Assembly (NCBI GenBank): GCA_029207755.1
Contig: JARCOQ010000008.1
Span: 27,145,021-27,209,020, forward strand
Direction: 5' to 3'
Length of the DNA: 64,000 nucleotides
DNA from: Chamaea fasciata
Taxonomy: Eukaryota; Chordata; Aves; Passeriformes; Sylviidae
Program-made: the position numbers and the translations under genes
Notes under the pieces: model-generated
Seen by the model: only the letters and a program-made list of their open reading frames with translations
The model's database searches: none
Told to the model about the DNA's origin: nothing
Part shown: positions 47,460 to 59,799 of the stretch, piece after piece
Layout of the letters: each line of letters starts with the position of its first letter
Numbering within the stretch: the first letter of the stretch is position 1

Positions 47460-47496
47460 TCCTGCCTTCCTGCCTTCCTGCCTTCCTGCCTTCCTG
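47369..47496. repeat. Compound tetranucleotide microsatellite (CCTT)n(CCTG)n(CCTTCCTG)n
   Basis: Three ordered phases: about 13 CCTT units, about nine CCTG units, then about five 8-base CCTTCCTG units that alternate the two. The plus-strand frames across it read as Leu-Pro-Ser/Ala low complexity and are not genes. The third phase suggests the two simple phases recombined or slipped into each other. Confidence 0.95.
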
Positions 47497-48816
47497 TGTT
47501 TGTGCCACCTCAGTTTCTATACCAAAAGATTGTTTTGAGAAGAGCTAAAATTTATTTTGTTTGTGGGGGGTGGCAGGGCAAGAAATCAGTGCACGGGAGG
47601 CGGGGAGGAAAAATACCTTTCTGCCTCTGTAAAAAATGTAAATAAATGCAATTCAGAGAAGGAACAGTAAATCAGTCTTGCAGAGCAATTTGGGTATCTG
47701 ATGTATGCAGCATGAGTAACCTCACTTTGTGTACTACCAGAAGTGTGAAGCAACAGTGGTGCTGCAAGGTTCCCCACAACTGTTAATCAGAAGGGTCCTA
47801 CAGGCTTCTTTTCCTGATGCTTTGTGTAGAAGATAGTGCTGAGCATTTGCCTTCTGTGTGCCCCATTCATTATAATGCTCTTCCCTTATTGTCCAAGAGT
47901 AGGAATCCAGTTAAATTGGGCTCTGGTAAAAAGTTTGTTAAATAAACTTGCCATAATTTCTAAATTTTAAGTAGTTACAAACTTGTTAAAAATCAAGAAC
48001 CTTTGCAAATCTGCCTGGTACAAAAATATTGTAAATCAATTTGAGGATACTAAAACTCACTCCAGTGCTTCTGAAATGAGTAAACTGAAAGGTAGCATAA
48101 TCCTGAGTAGAGCCTGGAGTCAAGGGGATCCCAAGCACTTTGTATGTAAGGGCTCTTCTGAGAGATATTGTTTTACATAAATTGCTTCTCTATCTTTTCA
48201 TGTGGCATAGGCTATTTCTTCAGGGTTGGGGTTTCGGTAATAGTGTAGGTTTTACCCTGGGAAATGCAGTTGTAATCACAAGTTGTTCTAAGTAAGTGGA
48301 GACGTTTATGCAACTTCAGTGCTGAAGTGCTGCACGGGAGCTGTAGGCACTGGGAGCGAAAGGCACAAAGGCGAAGACTCCCCCATGATCATTAGTTATC
48401 ATTATAATTCTCTTCTCCAATGGCAAATGTTGGGTACTCATCATTTTACTAGAAACTGGGGACTTAGGAAGGAAATGAAGGAGGTACTGCTGGTCTTGTG
48501 GGAGTCTGAGGGCATTTAACTTCCTTTGGCATCTGACAAGACTTGTGGGAGTTTTGGAAGATGACGACCAGTAATGTCACAGGCATGTGTTGGAAGCACA
48601 CTTCCTGTCCAGTAGCTTTTGGAAAGCTTTTGCCAAAGTGGTTAAAATAGGGTTGTACAGTGATTAAATAATATTTCTGGAAACAATCCTAATTCTACTT
48701 CTTTTACTGTGTAGACTGTTTGTGCAAAATAAGTAATTATATCAGAAGTGTGCTATAGGAAGCTGGGCAATTCCACACCTGAAAAATGACTCTGCATTTG
48801 AGATGCAACCCTGCCT

Positions 48817-48925
48817 TTTTTTTTTTTTCCTTTTTTTTCTTTTTTCTCTTTTTTTCTTTTTTCTTTTTTTCTTTTTTCTTTTTTCCTTTTTCTTTTTTTC
48901 TTTTTCTTTTTTCTCTTTTCTTTGT
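48817..48925. repeat. Polypyrimidine tract (T/C only, about 109 bases)
   Basis: T4-T12 blocks divided by single or double C, with almost no purine for about 109 bases. Long polypyrimidine tracts with some mirror symmetry can form triplex (H-DNA) structures. The antisense reads as poly-Lys/Glu and accounts for several spurious open frames. Confidence 0.95.
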
Positions 48926-50492
48926 GGTTTTGGTGTGGTTTTTTTGCAGCATGCTGAGCTGTAGCCTGTTTGTGCACTACTGACTTGATGGTAGTGCAGA
49001 GCTGCGGTGTTCAGTGGCATTGCATGCAGGAAGGCATGAAGGGTGAAGTGAGAATTCCTCTTCATCACAGTTTGCACTATGCTGAGGGCTGCAGAGCATC
49101 TGGGATATCCCCTACCTTGTGCTTTTGTGCCTTCACGATTTTGGATGATTGAGTTATTCCTTGAAATGATACCACTTACCTCTTTAGTGCAGTCTTTCTC
49201 AATAGGATAATGTCTCATACCTGTAACCTTTGCAGGCAACATACGAGTTGTCCTTAGTTGCAGACATACTCTAAAATTTGTCAAGGTAACTAATTGGAGT
49301 TCTAAGATTTCACTATGAAAGCTTTAATGAAAAAAATTCTACTGAGATGTATTTTACATAGACTGCTCGTGCCCTTTTGCTTAATAATCTAAAATAAAAA
49401 CATATTTAAGGAGGGCCTAATCACATATTTATTCAATGTTCTTAACTTAGATGAGAATTTCAATGGGATGTCTTCACCCAGAATATTCCCCAACTTTGAT
49501 GAGGAACAAAAGATAATCTTCAGAAATCAACGTTTTCTGCTTTAGAATCCAGTAGTACTTGTTTGAAGAAATAGTAGTTACAGAAGGGAAAATGACAGTC
49601 TCTTTAACATATACTTAAGTATGGTAAGTGCAATGATGAAAGCAGACATAAGGAGTGAGAAAGATATAAATGGAAAGATTAATGACAGCATTAATTTATT
49701 TGCATCTATCATGGAGAAGTTATTTGCAACATAAAAAGTAGCAGTTTGTGAAAGGCCCTGTAGTAACTTAATTCTCATCTGGGTATTAAACTTAATACGT
49801 GTAATATTTCTATGGTTTCACCTGCCTCCCTTCCTTTTTTGTTCTCTGCCTTGGAATTTACAATGCCCTTTTGTGTTCTTATTCATGGGGTGGTGAGCAA
49901 TGCTTTGACCTCTTTTGCACTTTAGACATGGAGCATGTGCGTTACCTTGTCTGGTGAGTACAGCTGTCTTTACACTCTTTAAAGGAAAAAAAAAGTCATT
50001 TGTGCAAGCAGATAATGCAAATTATTTCTTGGGAAGTACTGCAGAACAGTGACTGTGGGATATTCTCATTTATGTTGCAACTCCCTTTTCACTCGGTATC
50101 CAGGCATGAGTTCATTTGGGTGCTCGAGGGTTGTGTTTCCTCCCCTGTAAGCCTGCCTGTGTGGTGAGCAAGGTCTGCCTGTCACCTGGAGGGGCCACAG
50201 CCCCGTGGGTGCCCTTGGACTAGGGCAGCAGCTGCTGCCCTTTTTGCCACAGGATCCCTTTGCAGTTTCAGGTAGCAAACCTGTAGTAAGGATCAGTTTG
50301 GTGCCAACTGACACAAAGAGGAAAACTGTGTTTCTTTGAAGCTGCGGGGGCTGGGCAGGAGGAGCAGAAGAGTTATTAGACTGACACAGAGTAATTGCCG
50401 GAAGCGGAATTTGGCCAAGCCTCGTGGTTCATGCTGGGAGCACCTTATGCAGTTTATATTACAGTTATAGATTTTTCTTGTGATATCGCTTA

Positions 50493-50530
50493 CCTTAAAT
50501 GACCATTGCCTCCTTAAGTGACCATTGCCT
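50493..50530. repeat. 19-bp tandem duplication
   Basis: CCTTAAATGACCATTGCCT is followed at once by CCTTAAGTGACCATTGCCT, with one mismatch. This is the longest non-microsatellite tandem duplication seen in the window. Confidence 0.9.
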
Positions 50531-50648
50531 GAAAGACAGCACATAATGAGATAATGTTCATCCTGACACCTTCCTGGGTAATGGCTCAATGTTCACTCAG
50601 GAAGAAAAATTCATTCTGACCAAATTACCTCTACAACAATCTGATGCC

Positions 50649-50664
50649 TTTTTTTTTTTTTTTT
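50649..50664. repeat. Homopolymer T16
   Basis: 16 uninterrupted T followed by CTTCCCCC. It looks like an acceptor polypyrimidine tract (TTTCTTCCCCCTAG, about 50661-50674), but the sequence after it has no supported open exon. Confidence 0.9.
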
Positions 50665-52873
50665 CTTCCCCCTAGAGGGCTTATATCCAAAGACTGTCCA
50701 AACTTCAGGAAAAAATCTCACATGTTCACAGTCTGATTCAATAGTTTGCAAAGAGAGACAGCCCATTAAACAAATGCACAAGATTGTCTTGGCTCGGCGT
50801 TTATTCATTGTTCAAAAATTTTAAACCAACAGAGGTTCTCCTGCTTTTGGAAATAGATGATCCTTATGATAAATAATGGCTTTTCCTTTAAAAAAAGGTG
50901 AACTTGAGTATCAATTCCAAAAGACCAAACCGTTATGGCAGCAAGGCCATTAGGCTGCAATTTGTCTTATAACAGATGTTGTAGAGTCTTGTCACTTCGA
51001 ATGCTAAAACAGATGGGATATACACTTGAAAATGTACTAGAAGCATTTAATTTCCTTTCCAGCACAGGAGATTTCTTCTCTCCAAGGTCTTTGATGCTCT
51101 CTGCCTGTTTGTTAAATCCTGCTGCATTGGTTGGTATGGTTTAATCTCCTTGGAAAGCTTTGTCTGAGTTTGTGTTCTAATAGAATTACTCTTGAATTGC
51201 TTTGGTTTTGCCAAATGAGACATGATTCTGTTTCAAGCTGACTTTATATCAGCTTCTTTCAAGATCCCTCGTAAACTTGCTATTATCACTGTGTACAAAA
51301 CTGTAGAGGTGACACAATATCTGGCACTGATTTTCAGCAGTTATGAATAACATTAGCCAAATGCATATTATATATGTCTACGTATTTAAAAAAACCCCTA
51401 GATAATCCATGATACTCATATGCACTTTAGATTACAGGCTACCATGTACATTGTGAGGTTACTGTTGTTTACAATAACTATGAATTCTCATCATCTGCAG
51501 GAAGACTCAGCTGACTTCATTGGACTCCATATCAGGTTTTCTAATCCAATGCAGATGCTTTTTCAAAGTCTGGGGATTATTAAGTCAATCCCCAGATGAA
51601 CTGGGAAGTTGTTAAGGGAAAATGACAGTCCTGTAGTGATGGAGGAGTGGGGGGTTAAAGTCTTTGAATGATTCTCCCCAAGACACGTGGTGGGAAACTT
51701 GGAGAGCAGGTATTGACTTTCATGAGCTGGCCTTGGGCTCCTAACTCACAAGTGCCGAATAGCAGATATTACAGACACATCCATGTATGTGCTTACGTTT
51801 CATACCATATAATCAGTTTTCTCCTTTTAAAATCAACTTTCCGTGTAAGATTTGTATTTGTTTTCATAAGTCAAAGGAAAAGCCCTGATATTAGCACATC
51901 AGTTTCGTTCTTGCTTAGTTTCAGGACGCTTAGTTTCTGACAAAATTTGCTTTATCAATATCAGTGTCTAGATAGCTAGCACAGAACTCAGCATCTTTAA
52001 AGTGCACTGTGCTGGGTCATCTTGGGTCTGCTTCAATAAATTAGGGGACTGCATTAGCTGAGTCAAATGGCACTCTTATTTTCAGCTCTTGAGAGATTCT
52101 TAGTGTGCATGTATTTAGAATCAAATCTAGAAGGAAAGCACATCCAGAATGCAAAGGATTTTTCACTGTCTTGAGCTTGGCAGCTTCATTTTCTGAGCTC
52201 TGGAACAAAAGCCATGAGTATAGTAGTTCATAAATGTTTTTACTTCTTCCTTTTCTTTCTGGCTAGTGATCATAATTTTTGAAAACAGTAAATAAAAACT
52301 TTTCTTTTTCTTTTTCTTTCTGGCCATTTTAATGAACTAATTTTCCAGAGGGGGTGGACCATGGGGCACCTATTAATGATTCCTTCTGTCATGCCATTGA
52401 TGCTCTTCTGCCTTTACTCCTGCCTCACCTGTTTAACTTGAATTTTTGTAATTTGAGGATAAAAATCAGACTATTATAGGCTTTATTCTGACATGAATTT
52501 TTACTGTAAGTGGATTTCCTTATTGTAATATTGAAGTCAAAAACAATTTTTCATATAGCTGCATCTTTTGGAAACAGAAAACTGAGAGGGCTATTCCAAT
52601 GCACTGAGCTGGTTGATGGGAATGCTGAACAAGAGTTCAGAAGCTAATTCCTTAGCTAAGATGGAGGGGTTGAACAAGGTGTCTTTCATATAGCTATTAC
52701 TGTTTTCAATTTTCAGGTGCTGCATCTTCATTGCTATACTCAGTTTCTTGGTCTTGGAGGGGACTTGATAGTTTGGGGAGGGAGAGGGAAGTTACCATGT
52801 CATGGAAATTACAGTTGGTCCAAAATTTTATTTGCCCTCCAGCTACATGTGTGGGAATGTGGTATGCTGCTGC

Positions 52874-52875
52874 TT

Positions 52876-52907
<32 letters not shown>

Positions 52908-52915
52908 CTTTTTTG
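52874..52915. repeat. T-rich tract with two C interruptions
   Basis: T14, C, T18, C, T6: about 42 bases almost purely T. No retroposon body was recognised next to it. Confidence 0.95.
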
Positions 52916-54599
52916 TTATTTTTCTTAGATATCATTTAAAAAGGTAACACAAATTGAAGTAATAAAAGAAAGTTTATATTTGTCATTCTTTGAAGTGGAC
53001 ACAAATAGTACAAAAATTTACCACCTCAAGACAATCAGTCATCCTCAAATAATTTATTTATAAATAAAATATTGATCTCATGTTTATTTAAGCTTTTTAC
53101 TGTCCATACTTCTCCCATGAAGTTTTTTTAATCATCTACCATGGGAGTCAAGTAGTAATTCAGCTGTTAAAGCTTCACATGGCTAAAAAGTTATGTTAAG
53201 AATTTATTAGCAGCTTAAAGTGATTCTGTTAGAAAGATAACATGTACTTGAAGCTGATATGATTTGTCTACCATAAAAAGAACTACAGGAAGAGTAAAAT
53301 TGTGTAAGGTTACCAAAGATTCAACTGAAGAGGGTGAAGTTTATACAGAAGAAACTGTAGGCCTTCTTTTTCCTCAGTTAAGTCGTTAAAACAATTTAAA
53401 CACCAAGTTTAAAATGAGAAAAGGAATTGAAAAACACGTCCATGCAATCCAGAGCCTATCAATAGCTTGCCAGCTAAACTTTAACAGTGACTTCTGTAGA
53501 AGCCATTTAGCCTGAAGCAAAGTGTCTAATCTTGCCTGAACCTCACAAAATAAGTGGGAGTACAGTTTTGTATTTTTTTTAATATTGCCTGCATAGCAAG
53601 AATACAAAAGCAACTACGTGCAAAAATCACTTCTCTGCATTCTAAATATAGCAGCACCCACTTGAATGAATATTTCATACCAGAATAACCTATATAAAAG
53701 GAATAAATGCAGGTAGCCACGATATTGGTATGATATTGTTTCTAGATGGAACAGGTTTTAAATTAGTAAATGAATATCTAATGCAAGCACTAAATCCTTG
53801 TATGAATAATAGTCTGACAGACCTGTGTTTTGTTGACTACTTGATAGAAAAGTTTTAAAACAGGGACAATATACATAAACTTAAGTTGAAATAAAAAGGG
53901 AAGTAGGAACTTGTGCATGCTTCTCTAGCTTCGACTTTTTATTGCAGCTGACTGGTTCACCTGTGATGGGATGCAATAAAAGGCAGATGTAAACACTGCC
54001 CTGTTATGTACAGAGCCCAGGATGGATCAGGCAATGCCAGGGAGGAGCCACGGGGTGAACTGCCTCTCCTCTGGCAGGGGGAATGGAATGTTCTTTTGGT
54101 CTAAATCTCTTTGAGAAAATATCCAGGGTCATGTTAGGCAACTGCTTTCCTTCCCAGAGGTTCACTCGCCTGGGGTCCTGCAAGGTTTCAGGCTGCTCCA
54201 CTGACACACATTACGCTGGCACGGGATTACTGAGGAACACAGTGTGGGATGCGCCAAGTGCAAAAATTACACCAACCTTTACATTTCCTCCACCACCTAG
54301 CTCAGATGCTCCAGTTATGTCTTGGGGGATGTTAGGAGCATAAAACTGAAAGTGCTGGCAGGAACTTGTGACACAACAAAATGAGCTGAGCCTTAGGCTC
54401 AGGCCAAAGGGACAAGGAATGCTTGAGCCTGCACTGACCAGGATCACATTGTGTTCACTGTGTGCAAGCTGGAGACATGCTGAGTTCCTGCTTGGGAACC
54501 TGCTTTGTAACTTCTGCAGTTGATGGGGAAGATCAATGGGGAGATACCTTCTGTTCAAGAACTGAAAATTTAAAGGTCACAGATTTTTGACCAGGTGTC

Positions 54600-55250
54600 T
54601 TGAATTTGATACTGTAGCCTAACAAGTGGGTATGAAGGAGAAGGGGGATCAATGGAGGGTATTAGATAGTAGAAAGGTGAGGAAATATCCTGAGGCCCAG
54701 ACTGTGTGGATGAAAAAGAGATCTCATGATAATTATGTATAGAGACAAAAGGGGCTATGATCTATTGCAAAACACCAAGCCATGAAGGTCAGATGGATAA
54801 GGATGTTTGTGAAATTAATGAGAATTTTATGTTCATCTGGAATTTTAAATGCTTGCAGACATCTTCTGAGGGAAAAACCATAGTGGGAAATGGATGATTC
54901 AACAAGTTCTAGAAAAGTAGTGGGGCTTAGTCTTGATTTTTTTTATGTTTGTTTGTTTTGCAGAATGGAGAAATGTGTGAAGAGCAAAGGCATTTTTATA
55001 TTTTAGACAATGAAGGTGAAGTAGCCAAGAGTACAAAGGCAATAGGCAAGTTGGGTGAAATTGAGCTTGAAATGAGATTTCACAATCTTTGTGAAGAGAT
55101 GAGGAGGAAAAACAATGTAACAAAAATGATAGCTAAGATCTCTCCAGAGACAAATTTAATAGTTGAAAGCAAAGGTGAATTAGCTGTCAGATCCTCAAAG
55201 ATGAGGAAAAACCCAATATAGAAATTAATTTGGGTAAAGAGCTGGGTTCT
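54600..55250 (+). other. Possible 5' extension of the CR1 copy, or unique sequence
   Basis: The 90-codon plus frame at 54949-55221 (Glu/Lys/Arg-rich) follows a TTTGTTTGTTTTGCAG acceptor-like stretch. It may equally be decayed upstream CR1 ORF2, since AATGAAGGTGAAGTAGCCAA resembles a CR1 linker block. Neither reading is strong. No donor site is evident after the frame. Confidence 0.3.
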
Positions 55251-57050
55251 GCATAGGGAGCAAGAGGGAAATACATCAAAGGGGAAGAAAGAGTACCCCG
55301 AAATGGCACAAGTATGAAGGGATGAAAGGAAGGTCCAGGCCCTAGGTTGCAATGCTAACTAGCTAGTTAGAGATGTTGAAATGAGGAGGAATCATCTTCA
55401 ACATACATTAAGAAGAAGACAGTCTAGACGAGGATTGCTGCTTTGCTTACAAGAGAAAGCAACCTGCTAATGGAACACTCTGAAGAGTCTTTTTTAATCC
55501 TTTCCTTTTTTCTTTTTGATTGAGACCTCATTAAGAAAGTTTTTTGATTTCATATTATTAATACCACTAAAATCAATAGAAAAGGGATGCAATTGTAGCC
55601 AAAAAAGGAAAACACCAAGTTAAGTATTTACAGAGGATTCAAATGTTTTCAAATGGTTGTGATGGACTTTGTTCCAGGGTTTATCTAAAGGAATCTCAGA
55701 GCCATTAGTGTTTTCTTTGAGAGCTTGTCTGAGATAGATGATGTACTAGAGGCTAGGAAAAGAGAAAACTAATGTCCTTCATTTTGAAAAAGGAAGGTAA
55801 AAGAGAAGCGGGAGGATTACAGACCAACCAGTGCTAACTCCAGCTTCAGTCCACAGAAAAATTCTAAGGGGGGGTGGGGAGGTTATCAAACATTTGAAAG
55901 AATAGAAGGATAACAAGAAAGTAAAAAGCTGCCAGCACAGATTTTTCAAGAATGAATGGTTAAACCACTTGGATTTCCTGGTGTAGCAGGCTAACAGACT
56001 TCATGAAAAGAGAAGAAACAATTGACATAGTCTCTTGAGTATTGTGAGGTCTCTAAAGTTGGCTTGAGATCCTCTGAAGCAAGGTACACCTTGGCTGGAT
56101 GAAAATGCTGTTAGGTAAAAGCAAAACTATCTGGAGAAACTGCTTTAGAGAATGGATTTTAGGAGGATGAAGTAGTAGCAAAGCAGAAGTATGTATTGAG
56201 GAGTTCTCTACAGAGCTGTGCTCAGCTCTCATTAGACCATGACCAGAGTGATACAATACACATTATGCATGTTAAATTTACAGAAAACTGAGAATGGAAA
56301 GCTTTATGAATAGAGAATGGCCTTGAGAATGGGCAAAATGGTCTAGAAGTATTTAACTTTGTAAACTGAGTACAGAAGAATGGTAGTTCAGCAGAAACAA
56401 TAAACTGCAGGAATATGAGAAGGGGAACACCTGTTTTGATAGCAGTTCTTTGGAAAAATTACAAACAGAACAATGTCATGCTGTTGCGAAAGTGACAAAC
56501 ATCATCTAGAAATTCATAAATGGCAATATAATCTGAAAAGTGTGTTAAGTAACTCCTCTGCCATGCTTAACACAGACGATGTCTTCCCAAAAGATGTTGA
56601 CCACTTTGGGGATACCTTTGTCCTTCTAGAAAGATGTTGACCCCTTGGAGACAATCCAGACAAAAGTGATGGGCATGTCATGTCATGATGTGATGGCTGT
56701 TATGAAGATGTGTGGATGCTGTTTACTCTAGGTCTGGGAAGACTCTTGTGGGGTCCTACCAGTAGTCTTCAAACATGCAAGTGTATGGTGTAGAGAGGAA
56801 GAGATAGGTTTTATTTTGTGTAAGAGGAAATGGCATGAAATCGTCGTTAGGAAGAATTGGATATTAGGAGAAACTTTAAAAAAGCAGTTTTCTGAAAATT
56901 CATGCAGGGCAGTTCTGGAACAGACTGTCCTTTTTGTGAATTGAGGCTGTTAGGAAGAGGAATGACAAAATGTAGAGCTGATTCTGTCTTGGAGCAAGAA
57001 GTCCTGCAGACAGTCTCCCCAGTCCTACTTTCCTCGATTCCACAGTTTCA
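55250..57050 (+). mobile_element. Degraded CR1 LINE, long copy reaching its 3' end
   Basis: The copy follows CR1 ORF2 for about 1.8 kb. The block ACATTAAGAAGAAGACAGTC with TTGCTTACAAGAGAAAGCAA (55405-55465) lies upstream. GAGCCATTAGTGTTTTCTTTG (55699 on) and GATTACAGACCAACCAGTGC (about 55818) match the 'gagctattagcattatttttg' and 'attatagaccagtcagcct' blocks that lead into the RT. GCACAGATTTTTCAAGAATG (about 55935) fits 'gcatggatttgtcaagaac'. The 3' blocks are ATTGGATATTAGGAGAAACT (56857 on), CAGTTCTGGAACAGACTGTC (about 56908) and TCCTACTTTCCTCGATTCCA (about 57024), the last fitting the family's 3' terminus. Many stops and indels are present, so it cannot encode active proteins. The same strand as the 24.6 kb copy is probably coincidence. 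Confidence 0.88.
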
Positions 57051-58177
57051 CTGCTAATGATAACCATCCATCTTCTGTAAGTACTTGGAAGGGATTAAAT
57101 CATTGTGGAATTGCTGTTGTTCTAGGACTTTACCCTTGAGAATGTCTGCTACAACAGGCATAGCTGTCAATATGAAAGTGAGATAGAAAGTACTTTGGGC
57201 AGGTGGTTTGATCCAGCTCAGGCCTGGATAGCAGACAGCACAAAGCAATAGGTTTTTCCTGCTGTTCTGAAACTCCTCACTGTATATTTGCAGATAATTA
57301 GTCTGTCTGTCTCTGTCTTTCACATACCATGTTGATGGAACTTCTGAGCAGTACAACTAAAAGACTAGAAAATTGTTTAGTTCAGTGCTGGTGTATCAAG
57401 TTTTAAATCAGGCTAAATCATATTATTTTTTTGTTATCCCAGTCAAACTGCTCGTACTCCTTTTAAATTCCTTCACTCTGATTTTGATTCTCAATACCCC
57501 AGATTAAAGCTCTTTATCCATACCTTCATGCTTTCTCTTTTGCAGTTTCAGTGCAGATTTGCATAGCAAAGGAGATATTTGTGTTTCTCCTGACCTCATC
57601 TATATTCTGGTGCACAGCGTGCACTTATATGATAGTTTATTCCGGGATGATGAACAGATGCAAAAGTGTCTTCAATTGTCTCTGGAAATTAGCAATGGTC
57701 AATACATCCTGCAAACACAATGCTGGATGCTGTGGTGCATGCAAAACATGCATGGCAGGCAGAGCACATAGCCTTTTCCTGCCTCTACCACACTTCATTT
57801 AATTTTAATAGTAGAAGGAGATGTGGTATCTTTTGAACATAAATATCCTTGTGGGCTAATGTAAGGCTTGGACAATGAGAGTTTTGCATAGGAGAATTTG
57901 GCTTAACCTGTCAGTCTTCCAGAGATTAACAACTTCATCAGCTACTGTTGATATTGACAGTCAGTTGCTAGGCTACATGTTTACTGCTAAATGAATAGGC
58001 GACTTGGGGCCAGTGTGAATATTCAACAGATTGGCAAATAAGTAAAACGTGCTGTGACTTGATTTGTTAATTATAGTCAAAATAAATGGCTGTATTGATG
58101 ACTATGATTTTACACAGCATTAGTCCTCTGAAAACAGCAATTAAGTCTGCCATGTAAACATATATCTTGCCTGTGAC

Positions 58178-58199
58178 AAAAAAAAAAAAAAAAAAAAAA
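58178..58199. repeat. Homopolymer A22
   Basis: 22 uninterrupted A. No retrocopy body was recognised upstream. Confidence 0.95.
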
Positions 58200-59780
58200 G
58201 CTTTAAACAACTGAATACACCACTCCAAGCAGTTTCACTAGGAGTCCTGAAGTGCTTACATTAGTTAAATTATGTCCTTGGGTGTTTTTACACCTCTGAC
58301 TGAAGCACAACATTCAGGCAGAGTCTGGATTTTGAAAAGCTTTTTTGTTTGCTGCATGCAGTGCTACTTATGGTCAGAGTTTATCAAAAGAAGCATGATC
58401 ACATGAGAGAGAGAAAATTCAAGTAGCTGGATTTCAGGAGGATTTTTTTTTCCTGTTGGGAGAAAGCTGAGCATTAATTTTATGCTCTATATGCTCTTTT
58501 CTTGTGAAAGAGTTCTCACATGTATACCCTATTCCTGCGTTCCAGTTTATCAGCTGGGTTAACTAGAAGTCACTCCCCTGATCTGTACTACTCTCCTGTT
58601 ATGTTTGAAACTCTCGCTATATTGATTCACTCATTTTGTGTTTCAAGACTTGCACACATTGGCAGGTGCACTGAGTATTCAGCATCACTCATTGTTCAGT
58701 GTTGCGTGTGTATAGGCAATGCCACTGTTCTGGGCTGTACTGTGCCTTTTGGTTGAAACTTGGAAAACACATTCTCTTCTCACTGTTGACAAGTTTTGCT
58801 GTGGCACTGGTCAAGCCTCTCTCCCAAGCTTTCGCTCAGTTTTGCTATCTATTATAAATAGTTGTTGGGGTTTTTTCCTTCATAAATAACTGCCAACCTA
58901 AAGAGCACTGCAGTTGCCAAATATGCCCCAAGATTTGCAACAGAGAGAGAGGTTATTTTAAGCTTGAGAAAAGTAAATGTGTTCTTGCATAGGAAAAAAA
59001 TTACCACTTTCCTTTGATAGGTCTGTGTTACCAATACCTGTTGAGATTGGGTTTGAGTTTGGGCTAGTAATTATCTTTTCCCCAAAAAGTGGTAGGAGGG
59101 AACTCCCCCGTTTCAGACCTCATTTTTGTTCTAATGAACATCTTCTGCTCTCTCACCATGAAATGTCCAAAACCAAATTTGCAAAAGTAAAACCACACTG
59201 ACCCAGTCTGATCACAGCTGGTCTGAGGCAGAGTGGTACCAAATGCTTAAGCCAAGAGGGAGTTTCTGCTTTTCTTTCAATGTCTTGCTGAAGGAGAAAC
59301 CACTCAATGCAGGCACTTGGCTGGAAGATGTTTGGAGAAAATCAGGCTGAAAGGGTGTTAGAAATGAAACTAGAAATGGAGTAGGACTAGAGACTGAGCT
59401 GGGTAGCTTAAAAGGCAGCAAATAAGAAGTGATTTGTATAGGGAGAGCTCCAAAATGAAGAAATAGCTGGGAGGCAAGTGGTTGCACTGATATAGATTTG
59501 ATGAGGGGGGGAAAAAAAGATTAAATAAAAAATAGGGTGATAATCAGCTGCAAATACTGTTAGCAGCTTTATCTTTGCTTAAGGATAGGAGATCAGCCCT
59601 CTCTGTCAGCACATTGTCATACATCTGCATGCTAGTCATCACCTTTGTCACCAGTGCAGGTTATGTAGAAGGCTTGCAAACTACCCCGATTCCCAGGATC
59701 TACACTGACTGTTACAATGAAGGAGCAAGGTGTCGGGGATGTTGACAGCTCTGTGAATTCTTGTGTGACCCACAATGATT

Positions 59781-59799
59781 AAAAAAAAAAAAAAAAAAA
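59781..59799. repeat. Homopolymer A19
   Basis: 19 uninterrupted A in unique sequence. Confidence 0.95.

Larger units (their letters stand above)
47100..54600. other. Non-coding sequence, no gene recognised
   Basis: Unique sequence between the listed simple repeats. The 180-codon minus frame at 48742-49284 is partly the polypyrimidine tract (Lys/Glu/Arg low complexity), and its remaining half has no recognisable domain. 53030-53110 is AT-rich with an ATAAATAAAA-type run. No exon is supported. Confidence 0.5.

Noticed and set aside
47369..47496. Repeat array considered as CRISPR-like
   Set aside because: Continuous tetranucleotide repeat with no unique spacers, in a vertebrate genome.
47249..47645. 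Leu/Pro/Ser/Ala-rich frames of 95-99 codons
   Set aside because: They are translations of the CCTT/CCTG microsatellite, which lacks stops in several frames.
48742..49284. 180-codon minus-strand frame
   Set aside because: Its C-terminal part is translation of the polypyrimidine tract (Lys/Glu/Arg repeats), and the rest has no recognisable domain.
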